40,898 nucleotides of DNA from an uncultured Bacteroidales bacterium (GTDB taxonomy: Bacteria > Bacteroidota > Bacteroidia > Bacteroidales > UBA932). A program made the translations under genes and the position numbers. The notes under the pieces were generated by a model. The model saw nothing but the letters and a program-made list of their open reading frames with translations. It made no database searches and was not told the DNA's origin. Shown one piece after another: positions 14,841-22,857 of the stretch (its first letter is position 1; each line of letters begins with the position of its first letter). Location of the stretch: contig CALVAJ010000020.1 in assembly GCA_944325505.1 (NCBI GenBank), forward strand, positions 1 to 40,898, written 5' to 3'.

Positions 14841-16184
14841 ATGGTAAAAGTAAATCTGGGAGGCTGCAGCTCCTTTGTAAAAGATGCAGAATATAAAGAG
14901 TATGTAGAAAAGGCCCTGTCTGCTTTCGATACTCTCGAAAGCGAGACCGGTGCAGGAAATGATTTCCTCGGCTGGAAGCATCTGCCGACCGCTACGCCTG
15001 AGAGTCTGATTTCAGAGTGCGAGGCTGTCCGGGACAGCTGGAAAGGAAAGGGGATTGACCTGGTAGTGGTTATAGGTATCGGCGGTTCGTACCTCGGGGC
15101 GAAGTGTGCTCTCGAGGCGCTTTCCCACAGCTTTTCAAAACAGCTTGCCGGGAAAAAGGACGCTCCGGAAATCGTGTTCGCCGGGCATAACCTTTCAGAG
15201 GAGTATATCTGCGAGCTCATGGATCTGATGCAGCAGAGGAATGTGGCTACCGTAGTCATTTCCAAGTCAGGCACGACTACCGAGCCTGCCATTGCATTCC
15301 GTCTGGTGAAGCAGTACATCGAAAAGACATATGGCGTGAAAGAGGCTTCAGAGCGTATCGTGGCCGTAACTGACGCCCATAAGGGCGCCCTCAAGTCCCT
15401 TGCGACCCAGGAAGGCTACAGGACTTTTGTCATTGAAGACAACGTGGGAGGCCGCTTCTCTGTACTTACCCCGGTAGGAATCCTCCCTATAGTGCTTGCC
15501 GGCTTCGATATGAGGGCCATGCTTAAGGGAGCCGCAGAAATGGAGCGCAAGTGCGCCGAGCGCAGCGCGGAAAATCCGGCCGTAGCATATGCCGCCATGC
15601 GTAACCTTCTGTATGACAAAGGAAAGAAAGTAGAGATCCTGGTTTCTTACAACCCTAAGCTCCAGTATCTTGGAGAGTGGTGGAAGCAGCTTTACGGCGA
15701 GTCTGAAGGAAAGGACGGAAAAGGCATATTCCCTGCTTCAGTAAGCTTTACTACCGACCTTCATTCCATGGGACAGTACATTCAGGACGGTGAAAGGATG
15801 CTGATGGAGACCGTCGTTACCGTAGAAAAGAGCAATAGAAGCATGACCATTTCCGATGACCCTCAGAACCTTGACGGCCTTAACTTCCTGACAGGCAAGC
15901 ATGTCGAGGAGTGCAACGCGATGGCGGAACTCGGAACGAAACTTGCCCATATCGACGGAGGCGTGCCTCAGATGTCCGTTTCTGTAGAGAGAATCGACGA
16001 GTCCAGCCTCGGAGCCCTTTTCTATTTCTTTGAGAAAGCCTGCGGTATCAGTGCCTATATCCTTGGCGTCAATCCTTTCAACCAGCCGGGAGTAGAGGCT
16101 TACAAGAAGAACATGTTCGCGCTTCTGGGCAAGCCTGGATACGAGGAGCAGGCTCAGGCCCTCCACAGCAGGCTTGGCAAATAG
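14841..16184 (+). CDS. pgi: glucose-6-phosphate isomerase
   Basis: A 447-residue enzyme that interconverts glucose-6-phosphate and fructose-6-phosphate. Landmarks are VVIGIGGSYLGAKCALEA (residues 74-91), the phosphate-binding VVISKSGTTTEPAIAF, the GGRFSVLTPVGILP segment, and the C-terminal VNPFNQPGVEAYKK with the catalytic lysine region. The length fits the shorter bacterial type rather than the 550-residue E. coli type. It is convergent with the cysteine desulfidase gene, with only 9 nt between the stop codons, so the two transcripts probably overlap. Confidence 0.97.
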   Translation: MVKVNLGGCSSFVKDAEYKEYVEKALSAFDTLESETGAGNDFLGWKHLPTATPESLISECEAVRDSWKGKGIDLVVVIGIGGSYLGAKCALEALSHSFSKQLAGKKDAPEIVFAGHNLSEEYICELMDLMQQRNVATVVISKSGTTTEPAIAFRLVKQYIEKTYGVKEASERIVAVTDAHKGALKSLATQEGYRTFVIEDNVGGRFSVLTPVGILPIVLAGFDMRAMLKGAAEMERKCAERSAENPAVAYAAMRNLLYDKGKKVEILVSYNPKLQYLGEWWKQLYGESEGKDGKGIFPASVSFTTDLHSMGQYIQDGERMLMETVVTVEKSNRSMTISDDPQNLDGLNFLTGKHVEECNAMAELGTKLAHIDGGVPQMSVSVERIDESSLGALFYFFEKACGISAYILGVNPFNQPGVEAYKKNMFALLGKPGYEEQAQALHSRLGK

Positions 16185-16193
16185 CAGCCGATA

Positions 16194-17522
16194 CTACTTG
16201 CATACCATAATATCCAGAATCATCGAGTCCGTGCCCTGCATACCTACAGAGCCGATGCGGCCGAGGTTCTGGATAGTTTTTTCTATATCCTTTTCGATTA
16301 TGCCGTCGTGCTCGGATATGCATGTGCCGTCCATTGCAAGTACGGCGGACTGTATGGCGGATGCGACTCCCGATGCGACTTTCATGGCACATCCCACCTT
16401 TGCCCCGTCGCAGACCATGCCGGTAATGTTGCCTATCATATTCTTGACGGCAGCACAGATTTGCTCGTAACTGCCGCCTCTCAGATATGCTATCCCGCAT
16501 GCCGCTCCTGTAGATGCAATGACACATCCGCACAGGGCTGACAGTTTTCCCAGATATCCTTTGATGTGGATTGCCGTGAGATGGCTGAGTATCAGGGCCC
16601 TTGCCAGCATTTCATCGGAAATTCCGTATTTGAGGGCATATGCGATGACCGGCATTGTCACCGTTATTCCCTGGTTCCCGCTGCCGGAGTTGCTCATTGC
16701 CGGAAGAGTGCATCCGGCCATGCGGGCATCGGATGCAGCGGCGGTCAATGCCATGGCGTAGCTCATGAAATCATTGCCGAATACTTCCTTATATTGCCCT
16801 GAATTGATAGTCTTGCCTACTTTCAGTCCGTAATCTCCGCAAAGCCCTTCGAGGGAAAGCTTGAGGTTGAGGTCGCGTGATTCAAGTATGAATTTTATAT
16901 CCTCATAGCCGGCCGCAAGTGCAAAGTCATATATCTCTTTGAGAGTAAGCCGGTAGTCCCGGGTGTCCTTGTGTTCCGGGGCAGAACCCTGTTCCGTGGC
17001 GCCTCCTCTGCGCAGGACAGCTCCGTCGCAGCATGTTTCCACGATATTGTCATGGTCGTCTTCGATGACGGCGTAGGAAGAGTGCGTCCCCGCGACAGAT
17101 ACTGTGACTTTCGTGTATAGCTTATGCCCCGTTTCCGTATGCCGTACATGTATCAGGCCTGAATTTACCAGCATTTTCGCCCTGTCCACGGATTCTTCGC
17201 TCAGGTCGTGGAGTACTTCCAGTCCGTATTCCGACTTCCCGCAAACGATGCCCAATGCCGCGGCGATCTGCAGTCCTACCATCCCTGTTCCGGGGATGCC
17301 TACACCCATGCCGTTTTTCAGCATGTTCCCGCTGACTTCTACCAGAGTGCTGAAATCGGCTGTCATCCTCCATGAAGGATTCCGGCAGTCGGCGCACTGT
17401 TCCATGAGGACTTCTACGGCTTTAGCGGCGGCAAGGGCTACGGCTATGGGTTCGGTACATCCTAAGGCCGGCTTTACCTCTCTCCTGACAAGTTCAATGA
17501 TTTCAGCTTCACGTGGCGTCAT
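16194..17522 (-). CDS. L-cysteine desulfidase family protein (CyuA/YhaM, UPF0597)
   Basis: A 442-residue protein of the CyuA/YhaM family, in which an oxygen-sensitive iron-sulfur cluster helps degrade L-cysteine to pyruvate, ammonia and sulfide. The cysteines expected as cluster ligands are visible: GCTEP (Cys22), a cysteine in STGAACGIAYLRGG, and the pair in CDGAKVGC spaced by seven. Gly-rich segments such as SNSGSGNQGITVTMP match the serine dehydratase alpha-like fold. The ATG overlaps the stop of the amidase gene by 4 nt (ATGA), so it is the last gene of a long operon. The family call is secure; the substrate in this organism is inference. Confidence 0.9.
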   Translation of the reverse strand: MTPREAEIIELVRREVKPALGCTEPIAVALAAAKAVEVLMEQCADCRNPSWRMTADFSTLVEVSGNMLKNGMGVGIPGTGMVGLQIAAALGIVCGKSEYGLEVLHDLSEESVDRAKMLVNSGLIHVRHTETGHKLYTKVTVSVAGTHSSYAVIEDDHDNIVETCCDGAVLRRGGATEQGSAPEHKDTRDYRLTLKEIYDFALAAGYEDIKFILESRDLNLKLSLEGLCGDYGLKVGKTINSGQYKEVFGNDFMSYAMALTAAASDARMAGCTLPAMSNSGSGNQGITVTMPVIAYALKYGISDEMLARALILSHLTAIHIKGYLGKLSALCGCVIASTGAACGIAYLRGGSYEQICAAVKNMIGNITGMVCDGAKVGCAMKVASGVASAIQSAVLAMDGTCISEHDGIIEKDIEKTIQNLGRIGSVGMQGTDSMILDIMVCK

Positions 17523-20500
17523 AGGGCGAAATATTTTAGTGATGATGATATGATGTTGTATATTGACTCTGGCTGTATGATCGTTTCGATGGGAAAACCG
17601 ATGCTTACTGCCCTGTAATTTCCTGCATCATAGCATACTCCGGCAGATATTTTCGTGTCACTGTAGAGCAGGAAGGATCTGGCGGCATCCGATGCCGGAG
17701 CTATTCCGTCAGGAGTCTCGACACAGTAGATGCGGCTGTTGGGCCTGTTGGCAAAACACAGTTCCCCGGACAGTCCTCCGGTGCCGAACCCACACAGGTA
17801 TTCCGGCACGGGAGAGACCCTGGCACTTTTGCTTGCATAGTTGCATATCCATTTGTATCCGAGCGTCTTCTGTACAAAATCCATTGAGTTTGCCCTGAAT
17901 GTGCTGTCTGTCTTTACAGGAAAAACGCTGTCCCATACATCTGTCCCGATATTGGCTCCGGATACGAGTACATTGCCTCCTGCAGACGTGAAAGCGGCAA
18001 GCGCCTCCTGCATCTGAAGAGTGAAGACCGTATACTTGTCACGGACTGCACCGCGGCCGGACATCGTGGTTGCCTGTTTCCCGCAGATTATGTCTGCACA
18101 CCATGCCGCCTTCCTGAGGGTCGTGTCGGAGGCGAACGCATCGGCGCTTGCCGAGAAGAACGGGTAACCTGCTTCCATGACGGCTTTTCCATGTATGTAC
18201 GGGTAGTCGAATGTATTCCCGGCTATGATACTGCCTGCCCGGTCAGTGTATGAGGCCCCGAATCCGGCGTTATCGTCGTCCGTCCATGGCATCGACCTGC
18301 GGTACTGGTACATTTCTCCCACATGCGTGAAATCTCTAATGTAAGGGACACCGCTGTCGAGGGTGTTGTCGAATCCTGCGTATTGCGGGGTATCGAACCA
18401 TGCGGGAGAGGATACCCTGTCGAAATTGTTTACGACAAGTACCGCGCTGTCGGCCATACTTGCCCTGTCGGTGCTGCCTGAAGGTATTCCGATGCTCAGT
18501 GTTTCGCTCGGGAAGCTCATTCCTCCGCCGTTGGCCGCTACGATTCTGAAACTGTAGATATGTCCTGGAATGACGGGTACTTCAGCGGATAGCCGTCCGC
18601 CGGAATTCCTGACGGACTTTATCTCCTTTCCGGTATCGAACGCCCCGTCATCTATTCTGGTATAGAGAAAATACCTTTCGGCAGAAGCCGTAGGCTCCAG
18701 AGGGTCTTGCGTTTCTTTCCAGCTCAGTACGGCATGTGCATTCCCGCTTCTCTTTCCGAATGATACTGCGAATGAGTGTACTGGAAGAGGCTGTACGGCA
18801 TATCCGCATCCGTATCTGTTGCTCAGGTATTTCAGCATGCCCTTGTATACGGCCCTGCTTACCGCAAATCTGAATGACGGGTCAAGACCGTGTTTCATGT
18901 CCGCAAAATTCTGATGCGACATCACTTCCAGGAGCATGGTGGGCACTCCTGTAGTCCTGGACTCGCTATATGAGCGGTCCCAGATATGTCTTCTGCTCCA
19001 TAGCGGGTCATAGGAGGCTCTCAGATCATTTACCACCTGGCTCTGTATCAGGTCGGTAAGCTCCCTGCTGGTCATTCTGCTGCTCCTGTCCGGGAATCTG
19101 CTGCTGTTTTCGCACAGCCTGGTATAGATACCCAGAGTCCCGATAATCGAATCTCCCGGGGTTACCCCTGCATCCGAATGGAATGCAAAGGCCATGTCGA
19201 CAGGGATGTTCCTGCCGTCCGTTCCGGGATTCACGGCCGAGCCCCCGCTGAGTTCCTGCACCCATTTCCCCCTGGACATGAAATCGTCCATGTAGTCGTC
19301 AAGCTGCCGGTTCTGGCTGTACACCGAAGTATCGGTGCCGGCCCACTGCATCCAGTATCTTGCGCCCTCGGCGAATCTCGGCATTCCGGAGAGTTCAGGT
19401 ACGGCCAGGGAATCGTCCTGGCATTTCCTGGCTATATTGCCCATCCCTCCTCCTATTTTCACGGCATCTGCCGTGACTGCCCGGTCTGAAATGAAATTGC
19501 GTCCTGCCGGGGTGGTATTTTCAAGAATGACCTTTCCTCCGGTCCCTTTCCCGAACTCGAAGGTCCCGAGGTATATCCATGTACCTCCTCCCATTGTCTG
19601 GTTGACGATGAAATGGCTTTCTCCTCCGAGATGCCGTACGGTGTAGTGTGCCGATTCCGTACTGTTGGGAAGCGTCTTGTAGGAAACATAGACGGCGTAT
19701 TCTCCTCTTTCAGGGATATCGGGAGTCCATATCGCGGAGGACTTTCCCTTTTTCTGTCTTGCCGGAATGCATTCCGCCATTCTTGCGGTGCCTGCCCTGA
19801 AAGGATTCTCGTCTGCAGTGTAGACCTGGAGCGTATCGGCAAATCCTGCTCCTGCATCGCTCCATTCTCCGGTCTCGGCATATGTGCCGAAAGTCCGTAC
19901 CAGAGGATCCGACAGCGTATCGGGAATGAAATGCGGGTCATTGTCAGTTATGATTTCCTTTCTTTGCAGGTCCCTTTCCCTCGGAAGCATGGTGACGCAA
20001 CCTGCGTTTTCCAGCATAGGGACGAGATAGGGCAGTACAAACCCTGAGGTGAAGAGGTCTTCGACCGTCTGGAACAGGCACGGCCTCTGCCATTCCCACC
20101 TTCTGGTCTTCTGTTCATAGTACCGTCCGTGACTCTGCCACAGGGCAATATGTCTTCCGGACAGGCCAAGCGGGAATTCCGGCCTGTCCGGATTCTCTAC
20201 CAGCGGGACGGAACCCGACTTCCTGTCTTTGACCTTATATGGAGTCTTGTCCGGATGTCCGTCGTTGCCCGGGGTGTTTGTCACCAGATCCGACATCCGG
20301 ATCCTGCCGGAATAAATTTCCCCTATGCCGTATTCCGAATACCCGTCCGGGAGAAGGGCCTTGAGCTCTGAGCGGAACCACCTGTATGTGTCCCCGTGCC
20401 ATGGAATGTCCCCGAGGCTGCGGGTGAAATAGAAGTCCAGGACCTTTCCTCTCTTCATTACGGCTTTCAGTTCAAGTTCCCCCTTTACGGAGGTCTTTTC

Positions 20501-20626
20501 CTGTATGAGCACATCCATTGTGTCGCATACGGGGCAGAATGTTTCCGGAATCCTGTTCCTTGCCGGCAGCCGGACACCGGAACAGACGAATATCAGGGAC
20601 AGTATGCAGAAAACAAGTCTTGTCAT
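17519..20626 (-). CDS. large exported N-acetylmuramoyl-L-alanine amidase-like protein with golvesin-type domain
   Basis: A 1035-residue exported protein with an N-terminal signal peptide (1-22). The zinc-amidase fold appears split: HIALWQSHG (H166) comes early, then FHSDAG (H483) and LLEVMSHQNFADM (E567) come after an insertion. The insert at about 245-395 resembles the golvesin/xanthan-lyase C-terminal type domain (YAVYVSYKTLP, YTVRHLGGESHFIVNQ, WIYLGTFEF). A fibronectin III-like domain follows (about 611-720), and the last 300 residues are unassigned. Homologues are often mislabelled xanthan lyase. The likely role is cutting the peptide from peptidoglycan or a related amide bond in the periplasm. 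It overlaps the next gene by 4 nt. Confidence 0.8.
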   Translation of the reverse strand: MTRLVFCILSLIFVCSGVRLPARNRIPETFCPVCDTMDVLIQEKTSVKGELELKAVMKRGKVLDFYFTRSLGDIPWHGDTYRWFRSELKALLPDGYSEYGIGEIYSGRIRMSDLVTNTPGNDGHPDKTPYKVKDRKSGSVPLVENPDRPEFPLGLSGRHIALWQSHGRYYEQKTRRWEWQRPCLFQTVEDLFTSGFVLPYLVPMLENAGCVTMLPRERDLQRKEIITDNDPHFIPDTLSDPLVRTFGTYAETGEWSDAGAGFADTLQVYTADENPFRAGTARMAECIPARQKKGKSSAIWTPDIPERGEYAVYVSYKTLPNSTESAHYTVRHLGGESHFIVNQTMGGGTWIYLGTFEFGKGTGGKVILENTTPAGRNFISDRAVTADAVKIGGGMGNIARKCQDDSLAVPELSGMPRFAEGARYWMQWAGTDTSVYSQNRQLDDYMDDFMSRGKWVQELSGGSAVNPGTDGRNIPVDMAFAFHSDAGVTPGDSIIGTLGIYTRLCENSSRFPDRSSRMTSRELTDLIQSQVVNDLRASYDPLWSRRHIWDRSYSESRTTGVPTMLLEVMSHQNFADMKHGLDPSFRFAVSRAVYKGMLKYLSNRYGCGYAVQPLPVHSFAVSFGKRSGNAHAVLSWKETQDPLEPTASAERYFLYTRIDDGAFDTGKEIKSVRNSGGRLSAEVPVIPGHIYSFRIVAANGGGMSFPSETLSIGIPSGSTDRASMADSAVLVVNNFDRVSSPAWFDTPQYAGFDNTLDSGVPYIRDFTHVGEMYQYRRSMPWTDDDNAGFGASYTDRAGSIIAGNTFDYPYIHGKAVMEAGYPFFSASADAFASDTTLRKAAWCADIICGKQATTMSGRGAVRDKYTVFTLQMQEALAAFTSAGGNVLVSGANIGTDVWDSVFPVKTDSTFRANSMDFVQKTLGYKWICNYASKSARVSPVPEYLCGFGTGGLSGELCFANRPNSRIYCVETPDGIAPASDAARSFLLYSDTKISAGVCYDAGNYRAVSIGFPIETIIQPESIYNIISSSLKYFAL

Positions 20627-20644
20627 TGTACAAAAACTGAAAAT

Positions 20645-21061
20645 CTAATGCGAAGAAAAGTCTTTCCCGCGGACAGCCAGCCATACGGACAGCGTCAGCA
20701 GTGTTCCTGTAAAGAGCCCGATGCAGTCCGCCCTGAAATCCTTTATGTCGCAACTCCTGTATCCGGTCATGCCCTGAATCAGTTCTATTGAACCCCCTAT
20801 GACTATTCCGGATACGAGCACGACCAAAAGGAATCCTATGAATTTCACAGGATTCCATCCTGATTTGCAGAATACAAGCGCAATAATTGCCGGATACGGA
20901 AAGAACATCAGGAAATGCGCTATCTTGTCTTTCGGTATCCCGAACCATTCCGGTGACATGTCACTGTCTGTCCCGAGATTGAGGAAACAGAGAAGACAGA
21001 CCGAAACCATGTAGAGGACAAGTATCAGCCGTGAAAGGCAGATCCTGAAATGACGTTTCAT
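20645..21061 (-). CDS. VanZ-like family membrane protein
   Basis: A 138-residue protein with four hydrophobic helices and the VanZ-type core: DKIAHFLMFFPYPAII, then GGSIELIQGMTGYRSCDIKDFRADCIG, with the conserved E and D residues between helices 3 and 4. The function of the family is poorly defined; the original VanZ gives low teicoplanin resistance. It is 7 nt after the NahK-like gene and 18 nt before the amidase gene, inside the operon. Confidence 0.85.
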   Translation of the reverse strand: MKRHFRICLSRLILVLYMVSVCLLCFLNLGTDSDMSPEWFGIPKDKIAHFLMFFPYPAIIALVFCKSGWNPVKFIGFLLVVLVSGIVIGGSIELIQGMTGYRSCDIKDFRADCIGLFTGTLLTLSVWLAVRGKDFSSH

Positions 21062-21068
21062 CGAAGCT

Positions 21069-22163
21069 CTATCTTAAACATTCCCTGACGGCGCTTTCCA
21101 TCTCACCGTACTGTGCTTCCATGCTCTGGAGCAGCCTGTACTGCGCCCTTGTCCTCACCAGGTTGTGCTCTGGATATGCGATTTTGTAGTATGTGTCGCC
21201 GTCGATATAGTCCATAAGGAACCTGAGGACCTGTTCGTATGTTATGTATCTGGCCGAGAAGGCGAGGTATTTCTGTTCGGCTTCACTAAGGCTTCCTTTC
21301 CTCTGTGACAGGTAGCCGCGGGTATAGGCACGGAACATGTCCATTGACATCGAAACCTTCGAAAGGTCAGGGTCATCTTCCTGGCCGGTGTTGGTATATG
21401 ACCTTATGGCATCACCGAAGTCGTTGAGTGAGGTACTGCTCATGCAGGTGTCCAGATCTATGACGCAGAGAACGTTGCCAGTTTCCTTGTCAAACAGTAT
21501 GTTGCTGATTTTAGTGTCGTTGTGTGTGACCCTGGTAGGAATTGTCCCGTTTTCGACAAGACTCCAGAAATCCAGCATTTCCTTCCTTCGGCTTTCTATC
21601 CAGCCGATTTCTTCTCCCAGGCCGCCGACCCTTCCGGCGGCATTGCGCCTGAGGGCTTCATCCCACTGGGTGAATCTCCATCTTATGTTATGGAATCCCT
21701 TGATGGTTTCATTCAGAGGTGTGGTGAAGTCGGCAAGCTGTGTCTGGAATTTTCCGATGCCTTCTCCTCCCTTGAAGGCAAGTTCCGGAGTGTCAGCCTT
21801 TTCGTAAGTTATTGACCCTTCGATGAAAACGGTCACTGTCCAGTAATTTCCCTTACCGTCCTTGTAGTAGAGCTCGCCGTCATTGCGCTTGACGACAGTC
21901 ATGGCCTCCCTCATCGGGTCGCCTCCTGCCTCCTCCACTTTTCTTTTCAGGTGTTCCGTGACCATGAGGATGTTCTGCATCATTCCGGGAATGTCAGGGA
22001 ATACGTTATGGTTTTTTCTCTGCAGGATATACTTTGTCCCGCTTTCGGTATTTACTATGAAAGTATCATTGATGAAGCCGGGGCCGAGCGGCCTGATTTC
22101 CGTAGCCTTGCTTCCGATGGCAAACATCGATACGATGTCCGATAATTCTTTTTCTCCGTTCAT
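21069..22163 (-). CDS. NahK-like N-acetylhexosamine 1-kinase / APH-fold sugar kinase
   Basis: A 364-residue aminoglycoside phosphotransferase-fold kinase. The pattern closely follows N-acetylhexosamine 1-kinase of Bifidobacterium longum: GPGFINDTFIV near the N-terminus, ILQRKNHNVFPDI, the catalytic THNDTKISNILFD, the metal-binding VIDLDT followed by DFGDAIRSY, and the C-terminal YPEHNLVRTRAQYRLL. Such kinases make GlcNAc-1-P or GalNAc-1-P in sugar salvage. A nucleotidyltransferase partner, common beside this kinase, is not present here. It lies 47 nt after the CBM9-like gene. The family call is strong; the substrate is inference. Confidence 0.88.
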   Translation of the reverse strand: MNGEKELSDIVSMFAIGSKATEIRPLGPGFINDTFIVNTESGTKYILQRKNHNVFPDIPGMMQNILMVTEHLKRKVEEAGGDPMREAMTVVKRNDGELYYKDGKGNYWTVTVFIEGSITYEKADTPELAFKGGEGIGKFQTQLADFTTPLNETIKGFHNIRWRFTQWDEALRRNAAGRVGGLGEEIGWIESRRKEMLDFWSLVENGTIPTRVTHNDTKISNILFDKETGNVLCVIDLDTCMSSTSLNDFGDAIRSYTNTGQEDDPDLSKVSMSMDMFRAYTRGYLSQRKGSLSEAEQKYLAFSARYITYEQVLRFLMDYIDGDTYYKIAYPEHNLVRTRAQYRLLQSMEAQYGEMESAVRECLR

Positions 22164-22210
22164 GATAATGTTTCCGTTATTTATTATATGGTTTTCTCTT
22201 CCGAATCATG

Positions 22211-22855
22211 TCAGAACAGCAGTTCGCCGAAAAATTCCGGGCGATGGAAGTCCGGATCGGGTGTCTCAACCCTGTTCCATGCCAGGAAATGCGGATGGGC
22301 TGTCCTGTCTGCGCATTTATAGAAATTCGCCCTGATTGAAGAAGGCAGCCGGGAAGGGTCTATCCCTATCATTTCCAATGGTATGACCATCCCTGCGCTC
22401 CATCCGAATATCTTCCCTGAAAGATCCCTCTGCTTTTTCCCAAGTGTGGAGTGCCTGACTACTTCGGAGAGCTTTTCCGCAGGGTAGTGGGTACTGTCGG
22501 TCCTGCTTGCCCGCTTCGCTCCCAGAAGTGTGCCGATGCAGTTCATTTCAAAGTTGTAATAAGTGCCGTCCTCAGGGTCGGATGCAAAGAATTCACAGCA
22601 GCTGTCCTCCCATACCGGTCCGTTGTCTTCAAGGGCCAGAGCCCTGAGATCCAGACATCTGACATGATAAAGAATGGCGATGTGCGTTTTGCTCCTTGCA
22701 ATGGCGAATGATGCATCCGGATGATAGGGAAACCTGTCCGGCCAGCATACTTCCCCTATGAAGGACTTGGCTCCTTTGGTTTCAAGGGCCATGTCCAGAT
22801 CCTCATAGGACATCTTTTCGAGATTCTCGATAAAAGGAATTTTCAGCGTATTCAT
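22211..22855 (-). CDS. carbohydrate-binding family 9-like protein
   Basis: A 214-residue protein that resembles the CBM9-like domain of many Bacteroidota proteins: CWPDRFPYHPDASFAIARS, ILYHVRC, the conserved VWEDSCCEFF turn, YYNFEMNCIGTLLGAKR, and WSAGMVIPLEMIG. There is no signal peptide (MNTLKIPFIENLEKMS), so it is predicted to be cytoplasmic, which is unusual for a glycan-binding module. It starts 2 nt after the ABC exporter gene and is followed by the NahK-like kinase. The fold call is good; the ligand is unknown. Confidence 0.8.
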   Translation of the reverse strand: MNTLKIPFIENLEKMSYEDLDMALETKGAKSFIGEVCWPDRFPYHPDASFAIARSKTHIAILYHVRCLDLRALALEDNGPVWEDSCCEFFASDPEDGTYYNFEMNCIGTLLGAKRASRTDSTHYPAEKLSEVVRHSTLGKKQRDLSGKIFGWSAGMVIPLEMIGIDPSRLPSSIRANFYKCADRTAHPHFLAWNRVETPDPDFHRPEFFGELLF

Positions 22856-22857
22856 GA

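Noticed and set aside
17519-20626. Calling the large exported protein a xanthan lyase
   Set aside because: The label comes from the golvesin/xanthan-lyase type binding domain only; the catalytic residues seen are those of a zinc amidase.
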